Shown one piece after another: positions 7,261 to 14,247 of a DNA stretch of 15,510 nt. The stretch spans positions 1-15,510 of the forward strand of contig CALWWO010000145.1 of NCBI GenBank assembly GCA_944385265.1, given 5' to 3'. Below the pieces are notes generated by a model that did not search any database, had not been told where the DNA came from, and saw nothing but the letters and a program-made list of their open reading frames with translations. A program made the position numbers and the translations under genes. Origin of the DNA: an uncultured Oscillospiraceae bacterium. Lineage in GTDB: Bacteria > Bacillota_A > Clostridia > Oscillospirales > Oscillospiraceae. How positions within the stretch are numbered: the stretch's first letter is position 1; the number at the start of each line of letters is the position of its first letter.

Positions 7261-7824
7261 ATGGACAGACGGCAGCAAAAAACAAGAGCGGCGATTTTCA
7301 CCGCTTTCAGCAATCTTTCGGCTGAAAAAAGCTATAACAAGATCACAGTACAGGAGATAATCGACGCTGCAAATATAGGGCGCACAACTTTTTATGCCCA
7401 TTTTGAGACAAAAGACGCTTTATTAAAAGCGCTGTGTGAAGAGCTTTTCGGGCATATTATCAGCACGGCAATGGATTATAGGCATACGCATGGCTTGTAT
7501 TTTGACCGCAGCGCGCCGAAATCAGTATTCTGTCATCTGCTACAGCATTTGCAGGAAAATGATTATAACATTTTAGGACTCTTGTCAGGCGAAAGCAGCG
7601 AAATTTTTTTACGGTACTTTAAGGACAGCTTGAATGAGCTTATACAGTCCCAGTTTGTAAATCGCGATCGGAAAGTCAACACGGATATACCGCAGGATTT
7701 TTTAATCAACCATATTTCGGGCAGCTTTGTAGAAATGACGCTGTGGTGGATAAAGGGACGAATGAGGCAATCACCGGAAGAACTGGACAGATATTTTCGC
7801 GCAGTGATCGAGCCGGTCATATAA
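7261..7824 (+). CDS. TetR/AcrR-family transcriptional regulator
   Basis: DNA-binding regulator of 187 residues, normal for the family. The N-terminal helix-turn-helix spans about 8-54, with the typical ITVQEIIDAANIGRTTFYAHF pattern (TetR_N). The C-terminal ligand/dimer domain is helical and ends with the WWIKGRMRQSPEEL segment common in Bacillota TetR proteins. I chose the ATG at 7261 since AAGGAA lies about 8 nt upstream and the family normally starts a few residues before the first helix; an in-frame ATG at 7213 would add 16 residues and has no visible ribosome binding site. It is divergent from the metal ATPase, suggesting control of that gene and of itself (inference). The ligand is unknown. 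Confidence 0.88.
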   Translation: MDRRQQKTRAAIFTAFSNLSAEKSYNKITVQEIIDAANIGRTTFYAHFETKDALLKALCEELFGHIISTAMDYRHTHGLYFDRSAPKSVFCHLLQHLQENDYNILGLLSGESSEIFLRYFKDSLNELIQSQFVNRDRKVNTDIPQDFLINHISGSFVEMTLWWIKGRMRQSPEELDRYFRAVIEPVI

Positions 7825-7860
7825 GCGCATCCGGAAAGCGCTATCTGAATTTAGAGCAAT

Positions 7861-7897
7861 AAAAAACGGACATAGGAATATCCCGTGTCCGTTTTTT
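7861..7897. terminator. Bidirectional intrinsic terminator between the TetR gene and the iron operon
   Basis: AAAAAACGGACA at 7861-7872 pairs with TGTCCGTTTTTT at 7886-7897; a small GGA/TCC pairing extends inside the loop. Both strands carry A and U tracts, so it serves the two convergent transcription units. Confidence 0.9.
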
Positions 7898-7922
7898 ATT
7901 TTATATTTTAACGCTATGCTTT

Positions 7923-8963
7923 TTAGTTCATCAGTTCGCTCTCTATATCTTGAATCATCACATCGAGCGCCTGAATCCCACCTTCAGCGGTGTACCAGAC
8001 ATTGGGGTGTGCAAGATATATGATATTGCCGTTCTTATAGACGTCAAGCTCTTTTATAAGGTCGTTTTCAATTGCCTCCTGCACGGCAGGATTTCCGTCA
8101 GTGCTACTGATAGCCGTGTTCCTGTCTAATACGAATATATATTCCGGATTAAGGTCTACGATAGTCTCCCAAGAGGCTTCGTTTCCATGCGTGCTTGTGA
8201 CGTCGCCCGCTTCAACACCCATATTATTAAAGCCAAGTTCTATGCCTATGATGGAGCAGCGCCCGTCGTTGCCAAGCACATTGAAGTTTGAGCCGGAGTA
8301 CAGACCGACGACTGCATTTTTGCCCTCGTATTCGGCTTTTATAGCCTCTATCCTTGCATCAAAATCCTTCATCATGGCGTCTACTTCATCCTCTTTGCCG
8401 AAAATAGAAGCTATAGTCTTTGCGTTATTTCCTGTACTCTCAACGACGCCGATCTCTGTGTCTGTTGCGAGATATACAACAGGCGCGATCTCAGACAGGT
8501 CGTTATATACTGAGCTCAAACGACCGCCAATGAAAATAATATCGGGCTCGCACGCTGCGACTTCAACAAGGTCGGCGTTTTTGATCGTGCCGAGGTTTGC
8601 AATATCATTTGAGTCACTCGGAACATAGTCGAGCAGATATTCGATAGTAGTTGAGGCGCTTCCTACAACTCTATCGCCAAGACCAAGAGCATCGATTATA
8701 TCAAGAGACGCCATATCGAGAATAGCTATTCTCTGAGGGTCATATGGTACCTCAAGATCGACAAGCTCCTGCTCGGCATTGTATGACTGTATCGTAACGC
8801 TTTCCGGGGTTTCAATCGTTTCTGAGCTGCCAGACGCAGTATCTTCAGATAGCGTTGAAGTGTCGGATGAGGAATCGCTTGCTGTACTGCTGTCGCTGCT
8901 CCCGCATGAAGCGAGCGAAAATAACATTGCACAGGCAAATACGAGGTATAAAAATTTCTTCAT
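7923..8963 (-). CDS. yclQ: Iron-siderophore ABC transporter, substrate-binding lipoprotein
   Basis: Extracellular lipoprotein of 346 residues that would capture a ferric siderophore and deliver it to the adjacent permeases. Signal peptide with lipobox LASC, Cys20 being lipidated, then a Ser/Thr/Glu-rich linker (21-52), then the periplasmic-binding fold (about 76-340). Arg148 (GGR), Arg235 (NDGR) and Arg281 (LDR) match in context the arginines that hold anionic catecholate/petrobactin-type siderophores in YclQ/FatB-like proteins; equivalence is by eye. AAAGGAG precedes the ATG. It is the last gene of a permease-permease-ATPase-lipoprotein operon, the same order as yclNOPQ of Bacillus subtilis and fatDCAB of Vibrio. 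The ligand itself could be another siderophore. Confidence 0.9.
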   Translation of the reverse strand: MKKFLYLVFACAMLFSLASCGSSDSSTASDSSSDTSTLSEDTASGSSETIETPESVTIQSYNAEQELVDLEVPYDPQRIAILDMASLDIIDALGLGDRVVGSASTTIEYLLDYVPSDSNDIANLGTIKNADLVEVAACEPDIIFIGGRLSSVYNDLSEIAPVVYLATDTEIGVVESTGNNAKTIASIFGKEDEVDAMMKDFDARIEAIKAEYEGKNAVVGLYSGSNFNVLGNDGRCSIIGIELGFNNMGVEAGDVTSTHGNEASWETIVDLNPEYIFVLDRNTAISSTDGNPAVQEAIENDLIKELDVYKNGNIIYLAHPNVWYTAEGGIQALDVMIQDIESELMN

Positions 8964-8977
8964 TTTTGAATCTCCTT

Positions 8978-9730
8978 TTAATAATAGATTGATAAAGGTT
9001 TGCCTTTGATTTTGATGATTTCAAAATCAACTTTATATATTTCAGAAAGGTTTTCTTTGCTCATCACATCGTCAACCGTTCCGATTTTTGAAATTTTCCC
9101 GTCTACAAACGCGCATATGTAGTCGGAGTAAAAGGCGGCGTAGTTTATTTCATGGAGGACAAGAATTATAGTTTTTCCAAGTTCGTCGCAAAGCCGCCGT
9201 ACTGTCCTCATCATATTAGAAGCGTGATAGATATCCAGATTATTTGTCGGCTCGTCCAAAAGAACGTACTCGGTATCCTGTGCTATGACCATGGCGATAT
9301 ACGCCCTCTGTCTCTGTCCCCCTGAAAGCTCATCAATAAATCTGTCCTCAAACTCTTCAAGCTCCATATAGGATATCGCTTTATCTATCATCTCTTCATC
9401 TTCTTTAGTGAGATGGCTACCGGAATATGGAAATCTCCCAAATGCAACAAGTTCGCGCACTGTCAGCTTCATTTGGACGTTGTTGTGCTGAGTGAGAATC
9501 GCAAGCTTTTTAGCGAGTTCGCGGCTCTTCCATTTTGAGATATCCTTATCCTCAAACCGGATAACCCCGGAATCTTTGGCTATAAGGCGTGATATCATCC
9601 CCATAACAGTTGATTTTCCGGCGCCGTTCGGACCGATGAGCGACAAAACCTTTCCTTTCGGTATCTCAAAGCTCACCGAATCGACGACTGTTTTTCCGTC
9701 GTATTTTTTTATCAGATCAAGAACATTCAT
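8978..9730 (-). CDS. yclP: Iron-siderophore ABC transporter, ATP-binding protein
   Basis: Cytoplasmic ATPase of 250 residues powering ferric siderophore import. Seen: Walker A GPNGAGKST at 33-41, Q-loop Gln81, signature LSGGQ at 135-139, Walker B VLLDEP at 156-161, D-loop NNLD at 163-166, H-loop His193. The phrase VLHEINYAAFYSDY is characteristic of the FecE/YclP/FatC group. The ATG at 9730 overlaps the stop of the preceding permease gene by one base (TAATG), indicating translational coupling. The open frame continues upstream to 9994, but that extension lies in another frame of the permease gene and is not protein. The lipoprotein gene follows after 14 nt. Confidence 0.94.
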   Translation of the reverse strand: MNVLDLIKKYDGKTVVDSVSFEIPKGKVLSLIGPNGAGKSTVMGMISRLIAKDSGVIRFEDKDISKWKSRELAKKLAILTQHNNVQMKLTVRELVAFGRFPYSGSHLTKEDEEMIDKAISYMELEEFEDRFIDELSGGQRQRAYIAMVIAQDTEYVLLDEPTNNLDIYHASNMMRTVRRLCDELGKTIILVLHEINYAAFYSDYICAFVDGKISKIGTVDDVMSKENLSEIYKVDFEIIKIKGKPLSIYY

Positions 9731-10713
9731 TATGCCTCTCCTTTCCTGAAAAGCAGCAGATATAGGAAATATATCCCGCCGCCGATCGTAATAAATGTAC
9801 TGATTGGTACTGCAAAGGCAAAGACATGCTCCATAATAAGCTGACCGCAAATGATAGTAATCATCCCCATTAAAGTAGAACCGACAATAAGCAGAGTATG
9901 CCTGTATGTTTTCAGAAGCTGCCTTGCAAGATTTGCAATGATAAGCCCCAAAAACGAGACAGGTCCTACCATAGCTGTTGCCACTGCGATACACAGCACG
10001 ACGCCTAATAGCAGGCGGCGCACAGTACGGTCGTAATCGACTCCAAGGTTGATAGCCTGGTCCTTACCCAAAGTGATAACGTCCAGCAGCGCTAAATCTT
10101 TACGCAAGAAAAATACCAGGGCAGCAAGCAACACAAGTGCGAAAACGATAATCTCGGAGTTTACGTTGTTAAAATCCGCCACAAGCGAAGTTAAGAGCGA
10201 ATCATATTCATTGGGGTCCATCACACGAATGAGAGTTGATTGAATGCTGCTGAAGAAAGATGATAGTACAGTGCCGATAAGCAGTACGTAAAGCACATTG
10301 TGATTTGTCTTTTTAAACAGATACCAATATACAAACGTCGCTGTTACGCCCATAATGATCAGATCGACGCCAAAAGACATATTTGTATTGACTACCAGCA
10401 TACTGCCCGATCCTACGCAGAATACAACCGCCGTATGTACCAGCGAATACATGGAATTCATGCCTAAAAGGCAAGGCGTCACTATACGATTATTGATTAT
10501 GGACTGGAACACGATCGACGCGCCGCCGATGGCAAACGCGGCTATAAGCATGACGATCAAAGTCGGAATCCTAAGCCTCAGCACATACCGGAAAAGGCGC
10601 GGATTATACATTTTAGAGTCGATCAGCAGATATGCCGCGGCAGCTAAAAGTACTAATACCGATAGGATGATAAGCTTCTTTACATTTCCGCGATACGCTT
10701 TTGTTTTATCCAC
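9730..10713 (-). CDS. yclO: Iron-siderophore ABC transporter, permease (second)
   Basis: FecCD-family membrane permease of 327 residues with about nine or ten hydrophobic helices, forming half of the import channel. Seen: an N-terminal helix at about 13-31, LRIPTLIVMLIAAFAIGGASIVFQ-type family motif at about 47-72 and the coupling stretch GPVSFLGLIIANLARQLLKT near 235-254, which contacts the ATPase. The start is GTG, preceded by GGAGG at a good spacing, and overlaps the first permease's end by 8 nt. It ends in a TAATG overlap with the ATPase gene. Confidence 0.93.
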   Translation of the reverse strand: MDKTKAYRGNVKKLIILSVLVLLAAAAYLLIDSKMYNPRLFRYVLRLRIPTLIVMLIAAFAIGGASIVFQSIINNRIVTPCLLGMNSMYSLVHTAVVFCVGSGSMLVVNTNMSFGVDLIIMGVTATFVYWYLFKKTNHNVLYVLLIGTVLSSFFSSIQSTLIRVMDPNEYDSLLTSLVADFNNVNSEIIVFALVLLAALVFFLRKDLALLDVITLGKDQAINLGVDYDRTVRRLLLGVVLCIAVATAMVGPVSFLGLIIANLARQLLKTYRHTLLIVGSTLMGMITIICGQLIMEHVFAFAVPISTFITIGGGIYFLYLLLFRKGEA

Positions 10714-11737
10714 AGCTGCTTACCTCCTTCGCTTTGCCAAGTCTGATGGATTTTCTACCGTGCTTCAGCTTGTATATCAGAAGCCCTATAAAGAGGATGC
10801 TGCCGACGATTCCGATAATAAGCTCAATAGGCAGTTCATAAGGCATAATTACAGAACGTGCAATCATATCTGCAATCAGAACGAACAGCGCTCCAAACAG
10901 CGCTGTATCGACCAGCGTTCCGCGTATCTTATCTCCGCGGAACATCGATACAATGTTGGGAATAAGCAGACCTATGTATGAAATGGCGCCGACAACTGTC
11001 ACAACGCTCGCAGTTATCATCGCTGCAATGGTCAACCCTAAAAACATCACAAGCTTATAATTAACACCCAGATTGCTGGCAAAATCGTTGCCCATTCCGA
11101 CGATATTGAAATGGTTTGCGTATACAAACGCCACAAGCACAAGCGGGACTGCTAGATACACCAGTTCATAATTGCCCCTGATAACCAGCGAAAAAGACCC
11201 AACTAAATATGAAGAAAGCTGCTGCGTCACTTCAAACTTATAGGCAAGAAAATTTGTAACACCGCCGATCACATTGCCAAACATTATACCTACGAGAGGG
11301 ACAAGCACAGTGTCCTTAAATTTTATTTGCTGTATAAACCAGACAAATATCCATGTTCCGGCGATAGCAGTCGTAAAGGAAAATATTGTCCTCCCCCACA
11401 TACCTACATTTGGCATGAAAAGCAGCGACAGGAGTATCCCAAACTGGGCGGCCGAAATCGTCGCACCTGTTGTCGGAGAGACGAATTTGTTCATGCATAG
11501 CTGTTGCATGATAAGCCCGGCTACGCTCATGCCGACACCTGTACAGAGGATCGCCAATAGTCTCGGAATTCTAGAGAGCAGGAATACTTTTAACTTCATT
11601 GTATCTTCGCTTGTGAAAAGCGCGCTTATATCGATGTCGATTACCCCGACAAATAGAGATACGCACGAGGTCACGATCAGAAGTACACCAAGAATTACGG
11701 TAGCAAACCAATTTTTCTCGTATAACCGTTTTAACAT
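10706..11737 (-). CDS. yclN: Iron-siderophore ABC transporter, permease (first)
   Basis: FecCD-family permease of 343 residues, partner of the next permease in a heterodimeric channel. Seen: the family motif SRIPRLLAILCTGVGMSVAG at about 52-71, MNKFVSPTTGATISAA at about 78-93, and the ATPase-coupling stretch VGAISYIGLLIPNIVSMF at about 248-265. It is the first gene of the importer operon. The AAAGGAG site is 15 nt before the ATG, longer than usual, and I see no better start. Upstream lie a 40-bp palindrome and the AraC-family regulator gene; no convincing sigma-A promoter is visible directly upstream, which fits activator dependence or partial read-through from the regulator gene (inference). 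Confidence 0.92.
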   Translation of the reverse strand: MLKRLYEKNWFATVILGVLLIVTSCVSLFVGVIDIDISALFTSEDTMKLKVFLLSRIPRLLAILCTGVGMSVAGLIMQQLCMNKFVSPTTGATISAAQFGILLSLLFMPNVGMWGRTIFSFTTAIAGTWIFVWFIQQIKFKDTVLVPLVGIMFGNVIGGVTNFLAYKFEVTQQLSSYLVGSFSLVIRGNYELVYLAVPLVLVAFVYANHFNIVGMGNDFASNLGVNYKLVMFLGLTIAAMITASVVTVVGAISYIGLLIPNIVSMFRGDKIRGTLVDTALFGALFVLIADMIARSVIMPYELPIELIIGIVGSILFIGLLIYKLKHGRKSIRLGKAKEVSSCG

Positions 11738-11763
11738 GTAATTTGCTTCTCGCTCCTTTCTGC

Positions 11764-11803
11764 TGCTGCGGTTTGGTTAGCTTAAGCTAACCAAACCGCA
11801 GCA
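11764..11803. repeat. Perfect 40-bp palindrome before the iron importer operon
   Basis: Each half is 20 bases (TGCTGCGGTTTGGTTAGCTT and its complement) with no spacer. The centre contains GTTAGC-TTAA-GCTAAC (11776-11791), the same site form found before the AraC gene. It ends 26 nt upstream of the first permease's ATG. No U tract follows on either strand, so a plain terminator role is unlikely. In RNA it would form a very stable hairpin; in DNA it may be a dimer or tetramer operator. Confidence 0.8.
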
Positions 11804-11846
11804 AACGATGCTTTTTAAAAGGCTTCACCATATTAACATCGCAGAA

Positions 11847-11876
11847 TTTTCTGTTCTGCTCCAAAAGAACAGAAAA
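11847..11876. repeat. Hairpin overlapping the U tract of the AraC-gene terminator
   Basis: TTTTCTGTTCT at 11847-11857 and AGAACAGAAAA at 11866-11876 form an 11-bp stem with an 8-nt loop. In minus-strand RNA its first four bases are the last part of the preceding terminator's U tract. An alternative smaller hairpin uses GCAGAA/TTCTGC. Function is unknown. Confidence 0.5.
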
Positions 11877-11909
11877 AAGCCCCGATGGAACATTTTGTTC
11901 TATCGGAGC
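11873..11909 (-). terminator. Intrinsic terminator of the AraC-family regulator gene
   Basis: On the minus strand GCTCCGATAGAAC pairs with GTTCCATCGGGGC (one mismatch, one G-U), loop of about five bases, followed by six U. It starts six bases after the regulator's stop codon. Confidence 0.85.
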
Positions 11910-11914
11910 GGAAG

Positions 11915-12841
11915 TCAGCGTACACAGTGTGTTTTGCGGTATTCTGTAGGGGTTTCGCCCATTACTTTTCGAAATGCCGCAGTAAACTTGCTGCCATTAT
12001 CATAGCTATACTCATTTGCAATTTCTAATATAGATTTGTCCGTATTAATAAGTTTTGAAGCTGCTTGCTGCATTTTTTGCGCGCGTATATATTCAAATAC
12101 TGAAAGCCCGTATACGCCGCGAAATGCATTTTGCAAATGGCTCTTTGATATGCTAAATTTTTTGGAAAGCTCGCCGACTGTAAAATTCTGCTCGGCGCTG
12201 TTTCTAAGATATTCTGAAACCTGCCTTGCAAGCTGTACCTGTGTCTGAGATAATGACACTGAAGACAATTTGTTTTCGCTCGGTTTGATGCCGCTGAGCA
12301 CCAGCAGAAGCTCTAATACCTTGACCTTAAAAAAACCTTTTTTATATTGCTCCGGTACTGAATACAATTCGTTAAAAATATGTTCTATATACGGTTTGTT
12401 TCTGGCGACAAAGCTTTTCTTTTCATTACAGAGCTTTTGCGCTACATTAAGAGGCTGTACGTTAACATCTTCTAAAAAACATGAAAAGCACTCCGGTGCC
12501 ATGTCAGTATTTATGAAGATTGTAATACCGTGGTAATGTCGCAATGGAAATTTGAGCTCAAGCTCTTCGTTTTTCCGTATGATCATTGAAAAATCACCCG
12601 GTTTTAGATAGAAAAACTCACCGTTAAAGTGTTGTTCTATCCTACCTTTTTGGCAGTGCCGTATTTCTATAATCGTGTTATTTTCAGAAGCTTCCAGTTT
12701 ACGCCAATCAGTGTGTACGACATGATACGCAAGCTCAATACCAGGGAACACCTTATATAACCGTGTATCAGCGTCACCTATCTCGTCATAATATGTATGT
12801 AATTCTTCATCGTGTGAAATTATATCTACTTTACAGTTCAT
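11915..12841 (-). CDS. AraC-family transcriptional regulator, likely of the iron-siderophore importer
   Basis: DNA-binding regulator of 308 residues. The C-terminal 220-303 region is a double helix-turn-helix (HTH_18): TVGELSKKFSISKSHLQNAF as the first and SILEIANEYSYDNGSKFTAAFRKVMGETPTEYRK as the second, with the family's PxxYR ending. The N-terminal part (about 30-130) looks like a small-molecule sensing domain, with a cupin-like FYLKPGDFSMI segment at 77-87. Some AraC regulators next to siderophore uptake genes (PchR, YbtA, Btr) use the siderophore as coactivator; that role here is inferred from the adjacent importer operon, transcribed in the same direction. It has a strong promoter at 12943-12971 and its leader carries the site shared with the importer operon. 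The ribosome binding site is weak (GGAG is 15 nt away). Confidence 0.88.
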   Translation of the reverse strand: MNCKVDIISHDEELHTYYDEIGDADTRLYKVFPGIELAYHVVHTDWRKLEASENNTIIEIRHCQKGRIEQHFNGEFFYLKPGDFSMIIRKNEELELKFPLRHYHGITIFINTDMAPECFSCFLEDVNVQPLNVAQKLCNEKKSFVARNKPYIEHIFNELYSVPEQYKKGFFKVKVLELLLVLSGIKPSENKLSSVSLSQTQVQLARQVSEYLRNSAEQNFTVGELSKKFSISKSHLQNAFRGVYGLSVFEYIRAQKMQQAASKLINTDKSILEIANEYSYDNGSKFTAAFRKVMGETPTEYRKTHCVR

Positions 12842-12882
12842 CTTCTTTCTCTTTCTCCGTAATTTGACAACAAGAAGAATCG

Positions 12883-12898
12883 GTTAGCAAACGCTAAC
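12883..12898. promoter_or_regulatory. Shared inverted-repeat site GTTAGC-N4-GCTAAC in the AraC leader
   Basis: GTTAGC-AAAC-GCTAAC, identical in both half sites and spacing to the core of the 40-bp palindrome at 11764-11803. It lies about 40-55 nt downstream of the predicted transcription start of the AraC gene, so a bound protein would act as a roadblock. The GGTTAG...CTAACC halves recall DtxR/IdeR iron boxes, but the spacer is longer. Confidence 0.6.
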
Positions 12899-12906
12899 TA
12901 TTCTGT

Positions 12907-12942
12907 ATTATTTATAGAGGCTACAATACCTCCATAAATAAT
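12907..12942. repeat. 14-bp inverted repeat at the AraC gene transcription start
   Basis: ATTATTTATAGAGG at 12907-12920 and CCTCCATAAATAAT at 12929-12942 pair over 14 positions with one mismatch (G-U in minus-strand RNA) and an 8-nt centre. It abuts the -10 box and covers about -6 to +30, the position of a classical repressor operator; the transcript would begin inside it. Confidence 0.65.
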
Positions 12943-12971
12943 ATTATAGCATATTTATAGCTGTCTGTCCA
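12943..12971 (-). promoter_or_regulatory. Sigma-A promoter of the AraC-family regulator gene
   Basis: On the minus strand TGGACA (12966-12971), a 17-bp spacer, and a perfect TATAAT (12943-12948). Predicted start near 12936 and a leader of about 95 nt. Confidence 0.85.
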
Positions 12972-13008
12972 GCGATGCGCTCCACCTTGATTACAAACTA
13001 TAAGCAAG

Positions 13009-14109
13009 TCATTTACTAAAATTATCCAACATGTTTTTTAATTTTCTGCTGAACTCTTCCGAGTCGTCGTATTGCGGAGAATGTCCGCAGCCCTCCATTA
13101 AGACGAAATCTTTATTAGGTGCATCGATATAAGCAAAATAATCTTCTGAATATTTGACTGGGGTGGTCCAATCATCAGCGCCTGAAATAAATCCGACCGG
13201 CACTTGATATTTTTGCCCGTAATCACGCACGTCGGATATCATAAGATAATCAAACAGGCGTTGATTTAATGAGACGTATTCTTCAAAATCTCCCGTCTGT
13301 TTTAAAAACCAACGCAAATCGTCAACACCCATATATGGGGAAGCAATACTTAACCACAGTGTGTCTGCCTGTTTTTCAGCCGGATGGTATTGGCTGACGA
13401 GCCCTCTTAGATTCATCATATCAGTCAATGTTTTATCCTTGACGAAGGCGTCGTATGCCTTTTCCAACGCATCGGTATTATCTCCATTTGTTTTTGCAAT
13501 TTCAAGCGCATTTTTGTAACTATAAATATCGCTTTCTATATTAACAAACTGTCCCACCCCGATATATGCCGCAACCTTTTCCGGGTGTGACAATGCGTAC
13601 TTACTGCCTAACAAAGTACCGTAAGAATGCCCTACGATGATTACTTTTTCAGTATTGAATCGATCGCATACATAGTCCACCAGTCTGTCCAAATCATTTT
13701 GCGCCTGTTCAAAAGATGCGGTTTCATTTTCAGGATCATTTTCAATGTTACGGAAATAAGTTCTTCCGCATCCTCTTTGGTCCCAATTAACAAATGTATA
13801 TTCATCAACAAGATATTTTTGAAATGAATAGTTGATAAACGCATCCGGACTTGAGGGACCTCCATGCAGCCAAATGATTACCTTATTATTTATATCTTCT
13901 CCGCGAATCAGTAAATATTGTTCTTGACCGTTGAGCTCTACATAAATGCTTTCATCTACTCCGTTTGCCGTATTTATGTGATTTGAATAATATGTTACTC
14001 CACGCACAATGCACACGAATAGAACGGCAGCTGCAAATAATGCGATAAAGATTTTTAAAATCCATGCTATTATAGCATGTAGGCGTATTTTTCTCTCCGT
14101 AGTGCCCAT
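13009..14109 (-). CDS. Membrane-anchored alpha/beta hydrolase, proline iminopeptidase-like (S33 type)
   Basis: Serine hydrolase of 366 residues with one N-terminal helix (about 12-36) that should anchor it with the catalytic domain outside the cell; there is no lipobox or cleavage site. Seen: the oxyanion motif HGGPSS at 82-87, NWDQRGCGRT at 108-117 (the proline iminopeptidase hallmark), nucleophile GHSYG with Ser162, probable acid Asp313 (ADDWTTP) and His343 (GCGHSP). A cap domain fills about 185-290. Family members cleave N-terminal proline or other small amides and esters; the substrate here is unknown. The ATG has a GGAG site. It sits alone, upstream of the AraC gene on the same strand, with no clear terminator between them, but that gene has its own promoter. 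Confidence 0.88.
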   Translation of the reverse strand: MGTTERKIRLHAIIAWILKIFIALFAAAVLFVCIVRGVTYYSNHINTANGVDESIYVELNGQEQYLLIRGEDINNKVIIWLHGGPSSPDAFINYSFQKYLVDEYTFVNWDQRGCGRTYFRNIENDPENETASFEQAQNDLDRLVDYVCDRFNTEKVIIVGHSYGTLLGSKYALSHPEKVAAYIGVGQFVNIESDIYSYKNALEIAKTNGDNTDALEKAYDAFVKDKTLTDMMNLRGLVSQYHPAEKQADTLWLSIASPYMGVDDLRWFLKQTGDFEEYVSLNQRLFDYLMISDVRDYGQKYQVPVGFISGADDWTTPVKYSEDYFAYIDAPNKDFVLMEGCGHSPQYDDSEEFSRKLKNMLDNFSK

Positions 14110-14195
14110 CTTTAGTCTCCTTCTTGTAAAATAAGCGTTTTATGTAACGATTTTATAATAGCATATGCCTAAAGATCTTTTCTAGAGCTTTAATG

Positions 14196-14229
14196 CAAAA
14201 TCGGCGGCAAGAATTTGTGCTTGCCGCCG
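14196..14229 (-). terminator. Intrinsic terminator of the sirtuin-macrodomain operon
   Basis: CGGCGGCAAG and CTTGCCGCCG form a perfect 10-bp stem with an 8-nt loop, followed on the minus strand by a short ATTTT. It lies 18 nt after the sirtuin stop codon. The U tract is short, so efficiency may be modest. Confidence 0.75.
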
Positions 14230-14247
14230 TTATCACTATATTTACGC

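Noticed and set aside
9731..9994. Open frame extending the ABC ATPase upstream by 88 residues
   Set aside because: It overlaps the permease gene in another frame, has no ABC-family similarity, and the ATG at 9730 with a TAATG coupling gives the normal protein length.
10355..10981. Long plus-strand open frame (208 codons) across the two permease genes
   Set aside because: It is antisense to two clear FecCD permeases, lacks recognisable domains and a ribosome binding site; it is a shadow of their codon use. Similar plus-strand frames at 5892-6403, 8101-8628 and 11274-11741 were rejected for the same reason.
11764..11803. 40-bp palindrome as an insertion-sequence end or attachment site
   Set aside because: No transposase or integrase, no flanking direct repeat and no second copy of the outer arms are present; the shared core with the AraC leader favours a regulatory role.
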